Below, in pieces: positions 44,439 through 55,527 of a stretch of 64,000 bases of DNA. The stretch is from Polaribacter sp. NJDZ03 (GTDB lineage: Bacteria; Bacteroidota; Bacteroidia; Flavobacteriales; Flavobacteriaceae). Position 1 is the stretch's first letter. Every line of letters starts with the position of its first letter. The notes under the pieces were generated by a model that saw only the letters and a program-made list of their open reading frames with translations, searched no databases and was not told the DNA's origin. Location of the stretch: contig NZ_CP079195.1 in the NCBI RefSeq assembly GCF_019263805.1, positions 1,591,001 through 1,655,000 of the forward strand, given 5' to 3'. The position numbers and the translations under genes were made by a program.

Positions 44439-45290
44439 ATGAAACAGAAAACTACATTATTATTAATATTAGTATTCGCTTTATTTAACACAACTTATAG
44501 TCAAGAAAAAATAAAAGGAAATAGATTAATATCAAAGATAAAAACAGACTTAGCTCCTTTTCATAGTGTGGTTATAAATAATGATTTTAAAGTTGAATTA
44601 GCAATCTCTAATATGTCTTCATCAATAGACATAGAAACTGATAAAAACCTACATAAACATATCCTTTTTAGTGTTACAGACTCTATCTTAACAATAACTA
44701 CTGATAAAAAGTTAAAAGCAAAAAAATTAAATATTACTTTAAATTATAAAGACGCATTAAAAGAAATAACTTTAAATGATGATGCAGAAATAGAGTCTTT
44801 AAGTACCATAAAAACAACCTCTATGTTACTTAAAATAAACGATTATGGAATAGCAGATTTAAAGATACAAGCTGATAGATTTAAGCTCTTAAATAATAAT
44901 AAATCTCGAATTCAATTGAGATCTAAAAGTAAATTAAATATAGAAAGTAAAGATGTAGACCTAGATTTAGCTGAATCTTGTAAGGTAGATATGATTATTA
45001 AAGCAGAAAACTTAAACACAAGAATGATTGGTAATTCTACTTTAAATATTGAAGGAACGGCTAATTTATTTAATGCAATTACACTAGAAAACTCAGCGTT
45101 AAACGGAGAAAAACTAAGTACAACTACTTGCACAAGTAATATAAAAGACTCAGCTACGATTACTATAAACGCTTCAGAAAGTATTACTATAGAAGCTTCA
45201 GATAAAAGCAAAACTGAAGTATACGGAGACGCTAAAATATTTTTAACTCAGTTTACAGAGAACTCTAAACTATTTAAAAAAGAATTATAA
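44439..45290 (+). CDS. GIN-domain (DUF2807) secreted protein
   Basis: The 283-residue protein (ATG 44439) has a signal peptide ending NTTYSQ. A repetitive beta-rich body follows, with patterns such as APFHSVVINNDFKVELAISN, LKEITLNDDAEIESL, LLKINDYGIADLKIQADRF and LNTRMIGNSTLNIEGTA. This fits the GIN domain, also called putative auto-transporter adhesin head; the function is unknown. The frame extends 12 codons further upstream but those fall in the terminator. Confidence 0.82.
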   Translation: MKQKTTLLLILVFALFNTTYSQEKIKGNRLISKIKTDLAPFHSVVINNDFKVELAISNMSSSIDIETDKNLHKHILFSVTDSILTITTDKKLKAKKLNITLNYKDALKEITLNDDAEIESLSTIKTTSMLLKINDYGIADLKIQADRFKLLNNNKSRIQLRSKSKLNIESKDVDLDLAESCKVDMIIKAENLNTRMIGNSTLNIEGTANLFNAITLENSALNGEKLSTTTCTSNIKDSATITINASESITIEASDKSKTEVYGDAKIFLTQFTENSKLFKKEL

Positions 45291-45318
45291 TACTTTTTTA
45301 AAACGAGAAACAAAATAA

Positions 45319-45347
45319 AAGGCTCGCAGTTTGTGAGCTTTTTTTTA
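45319..45347 (+). terminator. Terminator after the GIN-domain gene
   Basis: GGCTCGCA pairs, with one mismatch, with TGTGAGCTT, followed by eight T. Confidence 0.75.
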
Positions 45348-45361
45348 TATATTTATTTCTG

Positions 45362-46048
45362 ATGAAAGACTTAGAACAAAAACTAAAAAACCCTGTTTGG
45401 TATTCATTAAATGAAACCCACAACACCTCTTTATTAAAGTATGATGGCGTGCAGTTCTATCAGGCAGAGACCTGTTCTTTTGGCTCTTTTTTTGATGCCG
45501 AAAAAACAGCCAATGCTTTAACAGCCCATTCTAAAATTGCAGAAAAATTCTTTTTAGTTTCAGAAAAAGATACCCCTACAATAGATGATAGGTATGTAGT
45601 TCTTGAGAAAAAAATAAACGGATGCCAAATGGTATTAGAGAACTTAATAGCTGTAGAAATTACAGAAGATATTGTGTTATTAACACAAGAACACATAAAT
45701 GAAGTATATGATTTAATTTGGTTGGTGATGCCAGGTTTTTATCAAAAGAAAGGTTTTGAAATGGGGAAATTCTTTGGTATTTTTAAAGACGATAAACTAG
45801 TTGCTATTACAGGACAACGAATGCAAACTGATGATTTTATTGAAATTAGTTCTGTCGTTACACATCCAGATTATACAAGAAAAGGATTTGCTAAACAACT
45901 GATATATCATACAACAAAAGAAATATTAAAAGAAAAAAAACTACCTATCTTGCATACCAATAAAGGGAATGCTGCAATTCCTCTATATGAGAAATTAGGT
46001 TTTAAATTGAGTAGAGATATGAACTGGTGGTTATTCCACAGAAAATAA
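45362..46048 (+). CDS. GNAT-family N-acetyltransferase
   Basis: The 228-residue protein has a GNAT fold in its C-terminal half: ITGQRMQTDDFIEISSVVTHP, DYTRKGFAKQLIYHTTKEIL (acetyl-CoA pyrophosphate loop RKGFAK) and NAAIPLYEKLGFKLSRDM. The N-terminal 110 residues are unlike the core and resemble FR47-type proteins. The substrate is unknown. A small basic protein gene follows after 20 bp. Confidence 0.85.
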   Translation: MKDLEQKLKNPVWYSLNETHNTSLLKYDGVQFYQAETCSFGSFFDAEKTANALTAHSKIAEKFFLVSEKDTPTIDDRYVVLEKKINGCQMVLENLIAVEITEDIVLLTQEHINEVYDLIWLVMPGFYQKKGFEMGKFFGIFKDDKLVAITGQRMQTDDFIEISSVVTHPDYTRKGFAKQLIYHTTKEILKEKKLPILHTNKGNAAIPLYEKLGFKLSRDMNWWLFHRK

Positions 46049-46068
46049 TAAACCTATAATTTAACAAT

Positions 46069-46236
46069 ATGCCAAAAAAAGGGAAAGGAAAAGCTAAAAA
46101 CTCTGTTAATAAAGCAAAACACACTAAATTGATGAATCAGAAAATTAATAAGGTGAAGCTAGAAAAACAGTTAAATAGAGAACGCTTAAAAGCCATCATT
46201 AAAAAAGTAAATGACGCAAAAAAGGATGAAGAATAA
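46069..46236 (+). CDS. Small very basic protein of 55 residues
   Basis: The frame starts ATG 46069 and stops TAA 46234-46236 (start MPKKGKGKAKNSVNKAKH, end VNDAKKDEE). About a third of the residues are Lys. The second half looks like one long helix. Its 3' end overlaps the start of the next gene. Nucleic-acid or membrane binding is plausible; no family is recognised. Confidence 0.6.
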   Translation: MPKKGKGKAKNSVNKAKHTKLMNQKINKVKLEKQLNRERLKAIIKKVNDAKKDEE

Positions 46237-47002
46237 AGTAAAATACTTTTTAGGCGCATTAGTTTCTGTACCATTACTACCCTTTTTATATTTTCAAGGT
46301 AAAAACATTAGAAAAAAAGTACCAAAACTTCCCGAAGCAAAAGAACCTACAGGCTATGTTAATGGTAATTTTAATAAAACGCTACATATACTTTCTATTG
46401 GAGAAAGTACTATTGCGGGTGTTGGTGTAGACTACCATAAAAATGGATTTACCGGTTCTTTATCAAATACACTCGCAATCAATTTAAAAAGTAATATAAA
46501 TTGGCGGGTATATGCTAGAAGTGGCTATACTCTAGCAAAAGTTTGTGAAAAAATTATTCCTAAAATTGAAGAAACTTCCACAGATATTATTGTTATAGGT
46601 ATGGGAGGTAATGATGCCTTTACCTTAAATTCCCCAAAAAAATGGGCTGATTCAATAGAAAATCTCATCAATTTATTACAAAATAAATTTCCTGGTACTC
46701 CTCTATTCTTTACAAACATGCCTCCGATAAAAGAATTTCCTGCATTTACAAAACCTATAAAGTTTGTAATAGGTAATTTGGTAGAGATTTTAGGAGAGAG
46801 ATTACAGACAATAACTAAAAGTAAAAAGAACGTTTTCTATTACAATGAAGTTATCACGCTAAAAAATTGGAGTAAAAAACATAGTTTACCTACAAATAAT
46901 TCTAAAATTTATTTTAGTGACGGCGTGCATCCATCAGAATTGACTTATAAAGTTTGGGGTGAAGAAATGGGTCTTTTTATTAAATCGAAATTAAATAAGT
47001 AA
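46226..47002 (+). CDS. SGNH-family hydrolase (GDSL-like)
   Basis: The 258-residue protein has one N-terminal membrane helix (YFLGALVSVPLLPFLYFQG). The SGNH catalytic blocks follow: the nucleophile in SIGESTIAG (GES for the usual GDS), GMGGNDAF (GxND) and DGVHPS (DxxH). Likely an esterase on the outside of the inner membrane; the substrate is unknown. ATG 46226 gives an 11-bp overlap with the small basic protein gene; ATG 46211 is also possible. Confidence 0.82.
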   Translation: MKNKVKYFLGALVSVPLLPFLYFQGKNIRKKVPKLPEAKEPTGYVNGNFNKTLHILSIGESTIAGVGVDYHKNGFTGSLSNTLAINLKSNINWRVYARSGYTLAKVCEKIIPKIEETSTDIIVIGMGGNDAFTLNSPKKWADSIENLINLLQNKFPGTPLFFTNMPPIKEFPAFTKPIKFVIGNLVEILGERLQTITKSKKNVFYYNEVITLKNWSKKHSLPTNNSKIYFSDGVHPSELTYKVWGEEMGLFIKSKLNK

Positions 47003-47019
47003 GGTTCTCTTTTATCAAA

Positions 47020-48078
47020 ATGAAGAAAAAAATTATTATTCTTGGCGCAGGAATTTCAGGTATTTATTTAGGCTATAAATTAAAAAAAGCGGGCTTTTCA
47101 ATCCAAATTTTAGAAGCCAACAATAGAATTGGTGGTAGAGTTTACACTAAAAAAGTAAATGATACAAAAGTTGAATTAGGTGCAACTTGGCTTTGGAGGT
47201 ATAATGAAGCATTATTAAAAGTTTGTAAAGAATTAAACATCTCTTTATTTGAACAAAATATGAATGGAGACGCTTTGTTTGAAGCAGAAAGCAACAATTT
47301 ACCACAGCGTTTTAAAGTGCCAAAAAACCAAGAAATTAGTTATAGAATTGTTGGCGGAACGGCAACAATATTAGACGAATTGATAAAAGATTTTACTGAA
47401 GATGAAATTCAATTAAACGAGAAAGTTTTAAAAATTGACGATACTAAAACGGGTATAAAAGTAAGCACCGAAAAATCAGCATTTATTGCTAATGTAGTTG
47501 TTTCTACAATTCCACCTCAACTATTAGTGAATTCAGTTTTATTTACTTCAGAATTAGACACAAAGCTCATACAAATTGCAAATAACACACACACCTGGAT
47601 GAAAGATTCTATAAAATTTGCAATCGTTTATAAAACTCCGTTTTGGAAAGAACAAGGTTTATCTGGTGTTGGGTTTAGTAATATTGGTCCGTTTACAGAA
47701 ATGTACGATCATTCTAATTTTGAGAATAACCGTTTTGCTTTAATGGGATTTTTAAATGGTGCTTTGTCAAATGAATCAAAAGAAAATAGAGAGAAAAAAA
47801 TACAAGAACAACTCTTTAAATTCTTTGGTAAAGATGGACTAAACTATCTTTCTTATGAAGAAAAAGTATGGAATAAAGAAGGTCTTTTAAATTTTGAAAA
47901 CAACAATTTTATCAATCCACATTTTAATAATGGACATTCCGTTTATCAGAAAGAATTTCTAAAAGGTAAATTTATAATTGCTGGTTCAGAAACTTCAACC
48001 AGTTACGGTGGTTATATGGAAGGTGCCATTTATAGAGGAAATGAGGTTACAGCACAACTGCAAAATAAATTTCTATAG
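47020..48078 (+). CDS. Flavin-containing amine oxidase
   Basis: The 352-residue protein starts with the FAD motif IILGAGISGIYLGYKLKKAG, then ANNRIGGRVYTKK and VELGATWLW, and ends with IAGSETSTSYGGYMEGAIYRGN (the FAD end motif). This is the monoamine oxidase type of flavoprotein. The natural substrate is not known. It follows the SGNH gene after 17 bp, so the genes from 45362 onward are probably one transcript. Confidence 0.88.
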   Translation: MKKKIIILGAGISGIYLGYKLKKAGFSIQILEANNRIGGRVYTKKVNDTKVELGATWLWRYNEALLKVCKELNISLFEQNMNGDALFEAESNNLPQRFKVPKNQEISYRIVGGTATILDELIKDFTEDEIQLNEKVLKIDDTKTGIKVSTEKSAFIANVVVSTIPPQLLVNSVLFTSELDTKLIQIANNTHTWMKDSIKFAIVYKTPFWKEQGLSGVGFSNIGPFTEMYDHSNFENNRFALMGFLNGALSNESKENREKKIQEQLFKFFGKDGLNYLSYEEKVWNKEGLLNFENNNFINPHFNNGHSVYQKEFLKGKFIIAGSETSTSYGGYMEGAIYRGNEVTAQLQNKFL

Positions 48079-48169
48079 CTGTTATAATAAATCGAATAAC
48101 ACATCTCTCGTAAAACAATATCAGAAAAAAAAATCTATTACGCTTTACCAGGCATTATAAAACAAAAAA

Positions 48170-48193
48170 AATCTCAAGCTTTCACTTGAGATT
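48170..48193. terminator. Bidirectional terminator hairpin
   Basis: AATCTCAAG at 48170-48178 pairs with CTTGAGATT at 48185-48193, between converging genes, with A-rich sequence on the left. Confidence 0.85.
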
Positions 48194-48217
48194 CTATACA
48201 CTACACATAGTTACTAT

Positions 48218-48475
48218 TTATTTATCAATAGAACCTAAAACACGTTTCATAAAAGTATTTAACGCCTCTTTCTTTGGAGTACCATCTTTTACCATTTTAT
48301 CAACTTCAAGAGCACCATACATATTAGAAATTATCTCGCCAATAACATCTAATTCGTCATCTTTTAAAGAAGGAACTTCTGTTAAAGCTTCTAAAGTTTC
48401 AATTGTTTCTAACACATAATCTTGATCGTTTTCTTCGATAAAATTAGTTAAATGTTTTATTACAGGTAGTTTCAT
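48218..48475 (-). CDS. Small conserved protein (probably DUF6952)
   Basis: The 85-residue acidic protein begins MKLPVIKHLTNFIEENDQDYV and ends TFMKRVLGSIDK. I recall a flavobacterial family of this kind (DUF6952) next to thioredoxin genes; the assignment is from memory. It starts 2 bp after the thioredoxin stop. All-helical in appearance; function unknown. Confidence 0.75.
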   Translation of the reverse strand: MKLPVIKHLTNFIEENDQDYVLETIETLEALTEVPSLKDDELDVIGEIISNMYGALEVDKMVKDGTPKKEALNTFMKRVLGSIDK

Positions 48476-48477
48476 AA

Positions 48478-48786
48478 TTAAACAACTTCGTTTACAAGTT
48501 CCTTTAAAACATCTAACTTGTTTGTTTGTGTTTGGTTTACAAGTTTTCCGTCTACAAAAGTGGCAAATGTTGGTAAATTACTAACATCTGCTAATTTTCT
48601 GCTTTCAGGAAATTTTTCTGCATCTGCAATTACAAAAACCATCTCTTCATTTTCTGAAGATAATTTTTTAAATTTTGGTTTCATAATTCTACAGTTTCCA
48701 CACCAAGTTGCAGCATACTGTACTACTACTTTCTTATTGTCAGCAACTATATTTGCTAAATTATCTTGACTTAATTCTTGTACCAT
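48478..48786 (-). CDS. Thioredoxin-family protein
   Basis: The 102-residue protein has the active site WCGNC (C29, C32) in YAATWCGNCRIMKPKFK, the conserved NLPTFATFVDG cis-proline loop and no signal peptide, so it acts in the cytoplasm. It lies just downstream of a peroxiredoxin gene, and may reduce that enzyme; the pairing is seen, the function inferred. Confidence 0.92.
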   Translation of the reverse strand: MVQELSQDNLANIVADNKKVVVQYAATWCGNCRIMKPKFKKLSSENEEMVFVIADAEKFPESRKLADVSNLPTFATFVDGKLVNQTQTNKLDVLKELVNEVV

Positions 48787-48866
48787 ATTTTAATATATAA
48801 TAGGAAAGTAGCCCGTGCTTATTCCCCCGAATTCACACGAACATTTTCCTTTTAACAAATTATTTT

Positions 48867-49508
48867 TTAGTTAGATGCTAAATATGCAGCTGTTCCTTTT
48901 GCATTAGGAGCCATTGCTTCTTTACCTTCTTCCCAGTTTGCAGGACAAACCTCTCCATGAGATTGTACGTGCGCATAAGCATCAATTAAACGTAAAAATT
49001 CATTTACATTTCTACCAACTGGCATGTGATTAATACCTTCATGAAAAACAGTTCCTTCTTCATCAATTAAATAAGTAGCTCTATAAGTTACATTATCTCC
49101 TTCTACTTGAATTGTTTGTGAAGCTTCATCAAAAGTTTCATTCGTAATATCTAAAATACCTAAGATAGATGATAAGTTTCTGTTACTATCTGCTAAAATT
49201 GGATATGTAACACCTTCTATACCTCCATTATCTTTAGAAGTACTTAACCATGCAAAGTGAACTTCTGGAGTATCACAAGAAGCACCAATTACAATAGTAT
49301 TTCTTTTTTCAAATTCTCCTAAAGCTGCTTGAAAAGCATGTAACTCTGTAGGACAAACAAATGTAAAATCTTTTGGGTACCAGAACAATAACACTTTCTT
49401 TTTGTTATTTACTGCTTCTTCCAATACGTTTAACTTAAACGTATCTCCCATTTCATTCATTGCGTCTACATTTAAATCTGGGAATTTTTTTCCAACTGCT
49501 GTTGCCAT
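48867..49508 (-). CDS. 2-Cys peroxiredoxin (AhpC/Prx1 type)
   Basis: The 213-residue protein has the peroxidatic cysteine C52 in FTFVCPTELHAFQ and a resolving cysteine in SHGEVCPANWEEG, with the conserved Arg block LIDEEGTVFHEGINHMPVGRN. It reduces peroxides using thioredoxin. The genes downstream encode a thioredoxin and a DUF6952 protein; katG is divergent, so this is a peroxide-defence block. Confidence 0.94.
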   Translation of the reverse strand: MATAVGKKFPDLNVDAMNEMGDTFKLNVLEEAVNNKKKVLLFWYPKDFTFVCPTELHAFQAALGEFEKRNTIVIGASCDTPEVHFAWLSTSKDNGGIEGVTYPILADSNRNLSSILGILDITNETFDEASQTIQVEGDNVTYRATYLIDEEGTVFHEGINHMPVGRNVNEFLRLIDAYAHVQSHGEVCPANWEEGKEAMAPNAKGTAAYLASN

Positions 49509-51988
<2,480 letters not shown>

Positions 51989-52000
51989 TTAATTTTAAAA

Positions 52001-52137
52001 AAGAGGCTGGCTAAAAAGCACGTTTTTTTGTCAATCTGAATTTATTTCAGATTCTTATGAAGATTGAATTTCAGTAAGTTAAAATACTGAAACAAATTCA
52101 GCATGACAAGATTTAATGCTTTTTAAACAGTCTCTTA
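52001..52137. repeat. Dispersed structured repeat, family A, copy 3
   Basis: Outer arms AAGAGGCTGGCTAAAAAGCA and TGCTTTTTAAACAGTCTCTT are complementary apart from a few positions. They enclose the same core as the copies at 3330 and 31822. It lies between katG and the ankyrin gene on the same transcript. Confidence 0.85.
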
Positions 52138-52154
52138 TAATAAACACACTACTT

Positions 52155-52631
52155 ATGAATATTTTAAATACTTTTTTTGAAGCAATTCAATCTGCAAATA
52201 TCGATGTAATAGAAACACTTTTAAAAAGGTTTCCAGAATTGGCAAATAGACTAGATAAAAGAGGTTTTACACCATTAGTTTTTGCAACCTATTTTAATAA
52301 AATAGAAATTGCAGAAGCCCTTATTAATAAAAAGGCAAATGTAAATTATAGTGATGCAAAAGGAAACACTGCATTATTAGGTGTTGCTTTTAAAGGAAAT
52401 ACTGATATAGCAGCACTCCTTTTAAAAAATAATGCAAATATTAACGTACAAAATAATCTTGGTTATACACCTTTAATTTTTGCAACCATGTATAATCAAC
52501 CAAAAATGGTGGCATTTTTATTGAAACAAAATGCAGATTTATCTCTTAAAGACAAAGAAAACAAATCTGCCTTAGATATTGCAAAATCAAAAGGTTTTAC
52601 AGAAATTATTAGCTTATTAGAAACTACGTAA
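52155..52631 (+). CDS. Ankyrin-repeat protein downstream of katG
   Basis: The 158-residue protein (ATG 52155) consists of about four ankyrin repeats: RLDKRGFTPLVFATYFNKIEI, YSDAKGNTALLGVAFKGN, VQNNLGYTPLIFATMYNQ and LKDKENKSALDIAKSKGF. No signal peptide. In Pseudomonas (katB-ankB) and Campylobacter (catalase with Cj1386) ankyrin partners support catalase activity, and the same may hold here; that is inference from position. Confidence 0.88.
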   Translation: MNILNTFFEAIQSANIDVIETLLKRFPELANRLDKRGFTPLVFATYFNKIEIAEALINKKANVNYSDAKGNTALLGVAFKGNTDIAALLLKNNANINVQNNLGYTPLIFATMYNQPKMVAFLLKQNADLSLKDKENKSALDIAKSKGFTEIISLLETT

Positions 52632-52632
52632 G

Positions 52633-53796
52633 CTACTTACTTGCAAACATCTTAATATCGTTTGCAGAGACTTCTTTTTCTCCTAAAATAATTAAACGCT
52701 CTACTACATTTCTTAATTCTCGTATATTACCTGTCCAATCATATTCTTGTAATAACTTTATGGCAGCAGATGAAAATGCTTTTTTAGGAGTTCCTTGTTC
52801 TACAGAAATTTTATCAGTAAAAAAATCCACTAATAACGGAATATCTTCTCTTCTATCATTTAAAGATGGAACTTGAATTAAGATAACCGCTAACCTGTGG
52901 TATAAATCTTCTCTAAATCTACCTTCTTCTATTTCAACTTTAAGGTTTTTATTAGTCGCAGCAACAATTCTAACATTTACTTTAATATCTCTATCAGAAC
53001 CAACACGCTGAATTTTATTTTCTTGCAAAGCACGTAATACTTTTGCTTGTGCAGACAAACTCATATCCCCTATTTCATCTAAAAAAATAGTTCCCCCGTT
53101 TGCTGCTTCAAACTTACCTGCCCTGTCTTTATTTGCTCCGGTAAAAGAACCTTTTACATGACCAAATAATTCACTTTCTATTAATTCTGATGGAATAGCA
53201 GCACAGTTTACCTCTATTAAAGAACCTTTAGATCTATCAGATTTTTCGTGCAACCAATGTGCAACCAATTCTTTTCCTGTTCCATTAGGTCCGGTTACTA
53301 AAACTCTTGCATCTGTTGGTGCTACTTTTTCAATCATCTCTTTTATCTGAGAAATTGCAGCACTTTCACCAATCATTTCATAGTTTTTACTAACCTTCTT
53401 CTTCAACCTTTTATTTTCTACAATCAATACTTTTTTATCTAAAGCATTTCTAACTGTATTTAAAAGTCTATTTAAATCTGGTGGTTTAGAAATATAATCA
53501 AAAGCACCTAAACGCATTGTATTTACAGCTGTGTCTAAATCTCCGTGCCCAGAAATCATAACAATAGGAATTTCTGGTTTTATTTTCTTCGCCTTTTCTA
53601 ATACCTCAACACCATCCATTTTTGGCATTTTAATATCACATAAGACCAAATCGTAATCATTATTCATAATCATCTCTATCCCTAACAAACCATCTTCTGC
53701 CTCTTCAACATGATAAGTTTCATTTTCTTCAGAAATAATTTTTGTTAAAACTCTTCTAATAGCAGCTTCATCTTCTATAATTAAAATCTTTGACAT
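52633..53796 (-). CDS. NtrC-type sigma-54 response regulator without DNA-binding domain
   Basis: The 387-residue protein has a receiver domain (phospho-acceptor D54 in LVLCDIKMPKMDG), a short linker and an AAA+ sigma-54 activation domain: Walker A GPNGTGKE (169-176), GSFTGA loop (216-221) and Walker B GGTIFLDEI (234-242). It ends at about the last AAA+ helix (VSANDIKMFASK), so the Fis-type helix-turn-helix is missing. It may activate sigma-54 polymerase without binding enhancers. The start codon overlaps the stop of the upstream gene by 1 bp. No histidine kinase is in the window. Confidence 0.92.
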   Translation of the reverse strand: MSKILIIEDEAAIRRVLTKIISEENETYHVEEAEDGLLGIEMIMNNDYDLVLCDIKMPKMDGVEVLEKAKKIKPEIPIVMISGHGDLDTAVNTMRLGAFDYISKPPDLNRLLNTVRNALDKKVLIVENKRLKKKVSKNYEMIGESAAISQIKEMIEKVAPTDARVLVTGPNGTGKELVAHWLHEKSDRSKGSLIEVNCAAIPSELIESELFGHVKGSFTGANKDRAGKFEAANGGTIFLDEIGDMSLSAQAKVLRALQENKIQRVGSDRDIKVNVRIVAATNKNLKVEIEEGRFREDLYHRLAVILIQVPSLNDRREDIPLLVDFFTDKISVEQGTPKKAFSSAAIKLLQEYDWTGNIRELRNVVERLIILGEKEVSANDIKMFASK

Positions 53797-54665
53797 TATA
53801 TTTTAAATTTAATACCTGTTCTTAAATAAAACGCATTTACTTTATCTAAAGTATATACATTCTTTCTGTCTTTATCTCTTAAAACATTACTCAATCTAAC
53901 AGTGTAACCACTATAAGCAAATAACACTAAATGCTTTGTAAACTGATAGTCATAGCCTAAACCTGCTACCAATACAGATAAAGATATATTGTCTGCTTCT
54001 TTATTATTTATAATTATTGGCGTCTTTAAATGTGCAAAATAACCATCTAAACCTACAAAAGATTGTAGACTGTTTACTGGGTTTATTTTATACTTTATAT
54101 TCATTTTAGGCACACCAACCGTATAAGACCATTTCTCATCTACTTGCCTAAAGTAATTTATTAATGGTAATGGAAAAGGAATACCCGCAGTTGTATTATA
54201 GGTTAAGCCCAAAGTTAAACGATATGGTTTTGCTAAGCTTTTATCTTTTGTTCTATCTTTTATAAAAAAAAGACCTCCGTTAATAAAAAAATCTTCGCTT
54301 GTTATTTTGTGGGTTAAGGTTGCAGCTAACCTAGGCGTAAAACTATAAGCAACTCTCCAATGATCGCTCATTTTATGAGTATATGCTAAATTTAAATCAA
54401 TAACATTAATGTTTTCTAATAACGAGGTATCAAAAGGATATTCATCTTTTAAATTTAAAAAAATTCTATTAAATTCTGAACCAATTATTAAATAACTATC
54501 TTCTTTTATTTTTATAGGATAATTAAACAACGCTCTAATTCTAGTATATTGATCATCAGATTCTTTTTTAGGAATAAAAGAATATTCTATTCTAGCCAAA
54601 TCTGTTAACTGTGCATTTGTTATTAAACTAACAAATAATACTAAAACAATTATACATCTCTTCAT
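53796..54665 (-). CDS. Outer-membrane beta-barrel-like protein (probably DUF6268)
   Basis: The 289-residue protein has a signal peptide (CIIVLVLFVSLITNAQ), alternating hydrophobic beta strands and a C-terminal strand ending in FYLRTGIKFKI, as in barrel proteins. The match to DUF6268 is from memory. It may be an outer-membrane partner of the MscS or ABC proteins in the same operon. Confidence 0.7.
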   Translation of the reverse strand: MKRCIIVLVLFVSLITNAQLTDLARIEYSFIPKKESDDQYTRIRALFNYPIKIKEDSYLIIGSEFNRIFLNLKDEYPFDTSLLENINVIDLNLAYTHKMSDHWRVAYSFTPRLAATLTHKITSEDFFINGGLFFIKDRTKDKSLAKPYRLTLGLTYNTTAGIPFPLPLINYFRQVDEKWSYTVGVPKMNIKYKINPVNSLQSFVGLDGYFAHLKTPIIINNKEADNISLSVLVAGLGYDYQFTKHLVLFAYSGYTVRLSNVLRDKDRKNVYTLDKVNAFYLRTGIKFKI

Positions 54666-54673
54666 TTTAATCC

Positions 54674-55516
54674 TTATTTAACAAGTCCTTGCGTATTAGA
54701 ATAAACATGAATATCTCTTTGAGGAAATGGAATTGAAATATTGTGTTCTCTAAATAATCTATCTATTTCAAAACGAATATCACTTTGTGGATATTGTGCT
54801 TTAAAACTATCTGCAAGTGTAAAAACTACTTTAAAGTTTAACGAACTATCTCCAAAATCTTCAAAAAGCACCGAAACTGGTGGACTAACTAAAACACTTG
54901 GGTGAGATTTTGCAGCTTTAATTAACAATTCTTTTACCAATTGTACGTCGCTACCATAAGCAACTCCAACTTTTACAGATTCTCTTGTGGTAGTGCCATT
55001 TTGTGTCCAATTATACAAACTGTTGGTTAAATATAAATGATTAGGGATTATTAATACTTTATTATTTAAGGTAACCGCTCTAGTGGTTCTTAATTTTATT
55101 TCTTCTACTCTACCAACTTTCCCTTCTAACTCAATAATATCACCAGCATGCACAGATTTATCAATCATTATAAAAACACCCGAAATAATATCTTGAAATA
55201 ACGTTTGCAAAGCCAAACCAACACCAATTAAAAGTGCTGCAGATGCTGCAAAAAGGGCCGTTAAGTTTACCCCCATTTTACTTATAGTTACTAAAAAAAT
55301 AACTACATAGATAATCCAAGTTAAATAAGAAAAAATACTTCTAACCTTTAATTCATTCTCTGGCAGTAATTTTCTATTAACTATTTTTTTTAACAATCTT
55401 ATCACTACAGAAGCAGTTGTTAAAGTAATTGTCAAAATAAGAACATCCAGAATACTGATACTAAAAGTATCTGTTATTACATAGTTTGAATTTATAAAAT
55501 CTAATATTTTTCTCAT
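54674..55516 (-). CDS. Small-conductance mechanosensitive channel (MscS type)
   Basis: The 280-residue protein has about three membrane helices. The pore helix block AASAALLIGVGLALQTLFQDII is followed by the MscS beta domain (VHAGDIIELEGKVGRVEEIKLR). The C-terminal part includes LVSPPVSVLFEDFGDSSLNF. It opens under membrane tension to release solutes. It sits 8 bp before the barrel-protein gene and 11 bp after the ABC permease gene. Confidence 0.93.
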   Translation of the reverse strand: MRKILDFINSNYVITDTFSISILDVLILTITLTTASVVIRLLKKIVNRKLLPENELKVRSIFSYLTWIIYVVIFLVTISKMGVNLTALFAASAALLIGVGLALQTLFQDIISGVFIMIDKSVHAGDIIELEGKVGRVEEIKLRTTRAVTLNNKVLIIPNHLYLTNSLYNWTQNGTTTRESVKVGVAYGSDVQLVKELLIKAAKSHPSVLVSPPVSVLFEDFGDSSLNFKVVFTLADSFKAQYPQSDIRFEIDRLFREHNISIPFPQRDIHVYSNTQGLVK

Positions 55517-55527
55517 TAAAACTAGTA

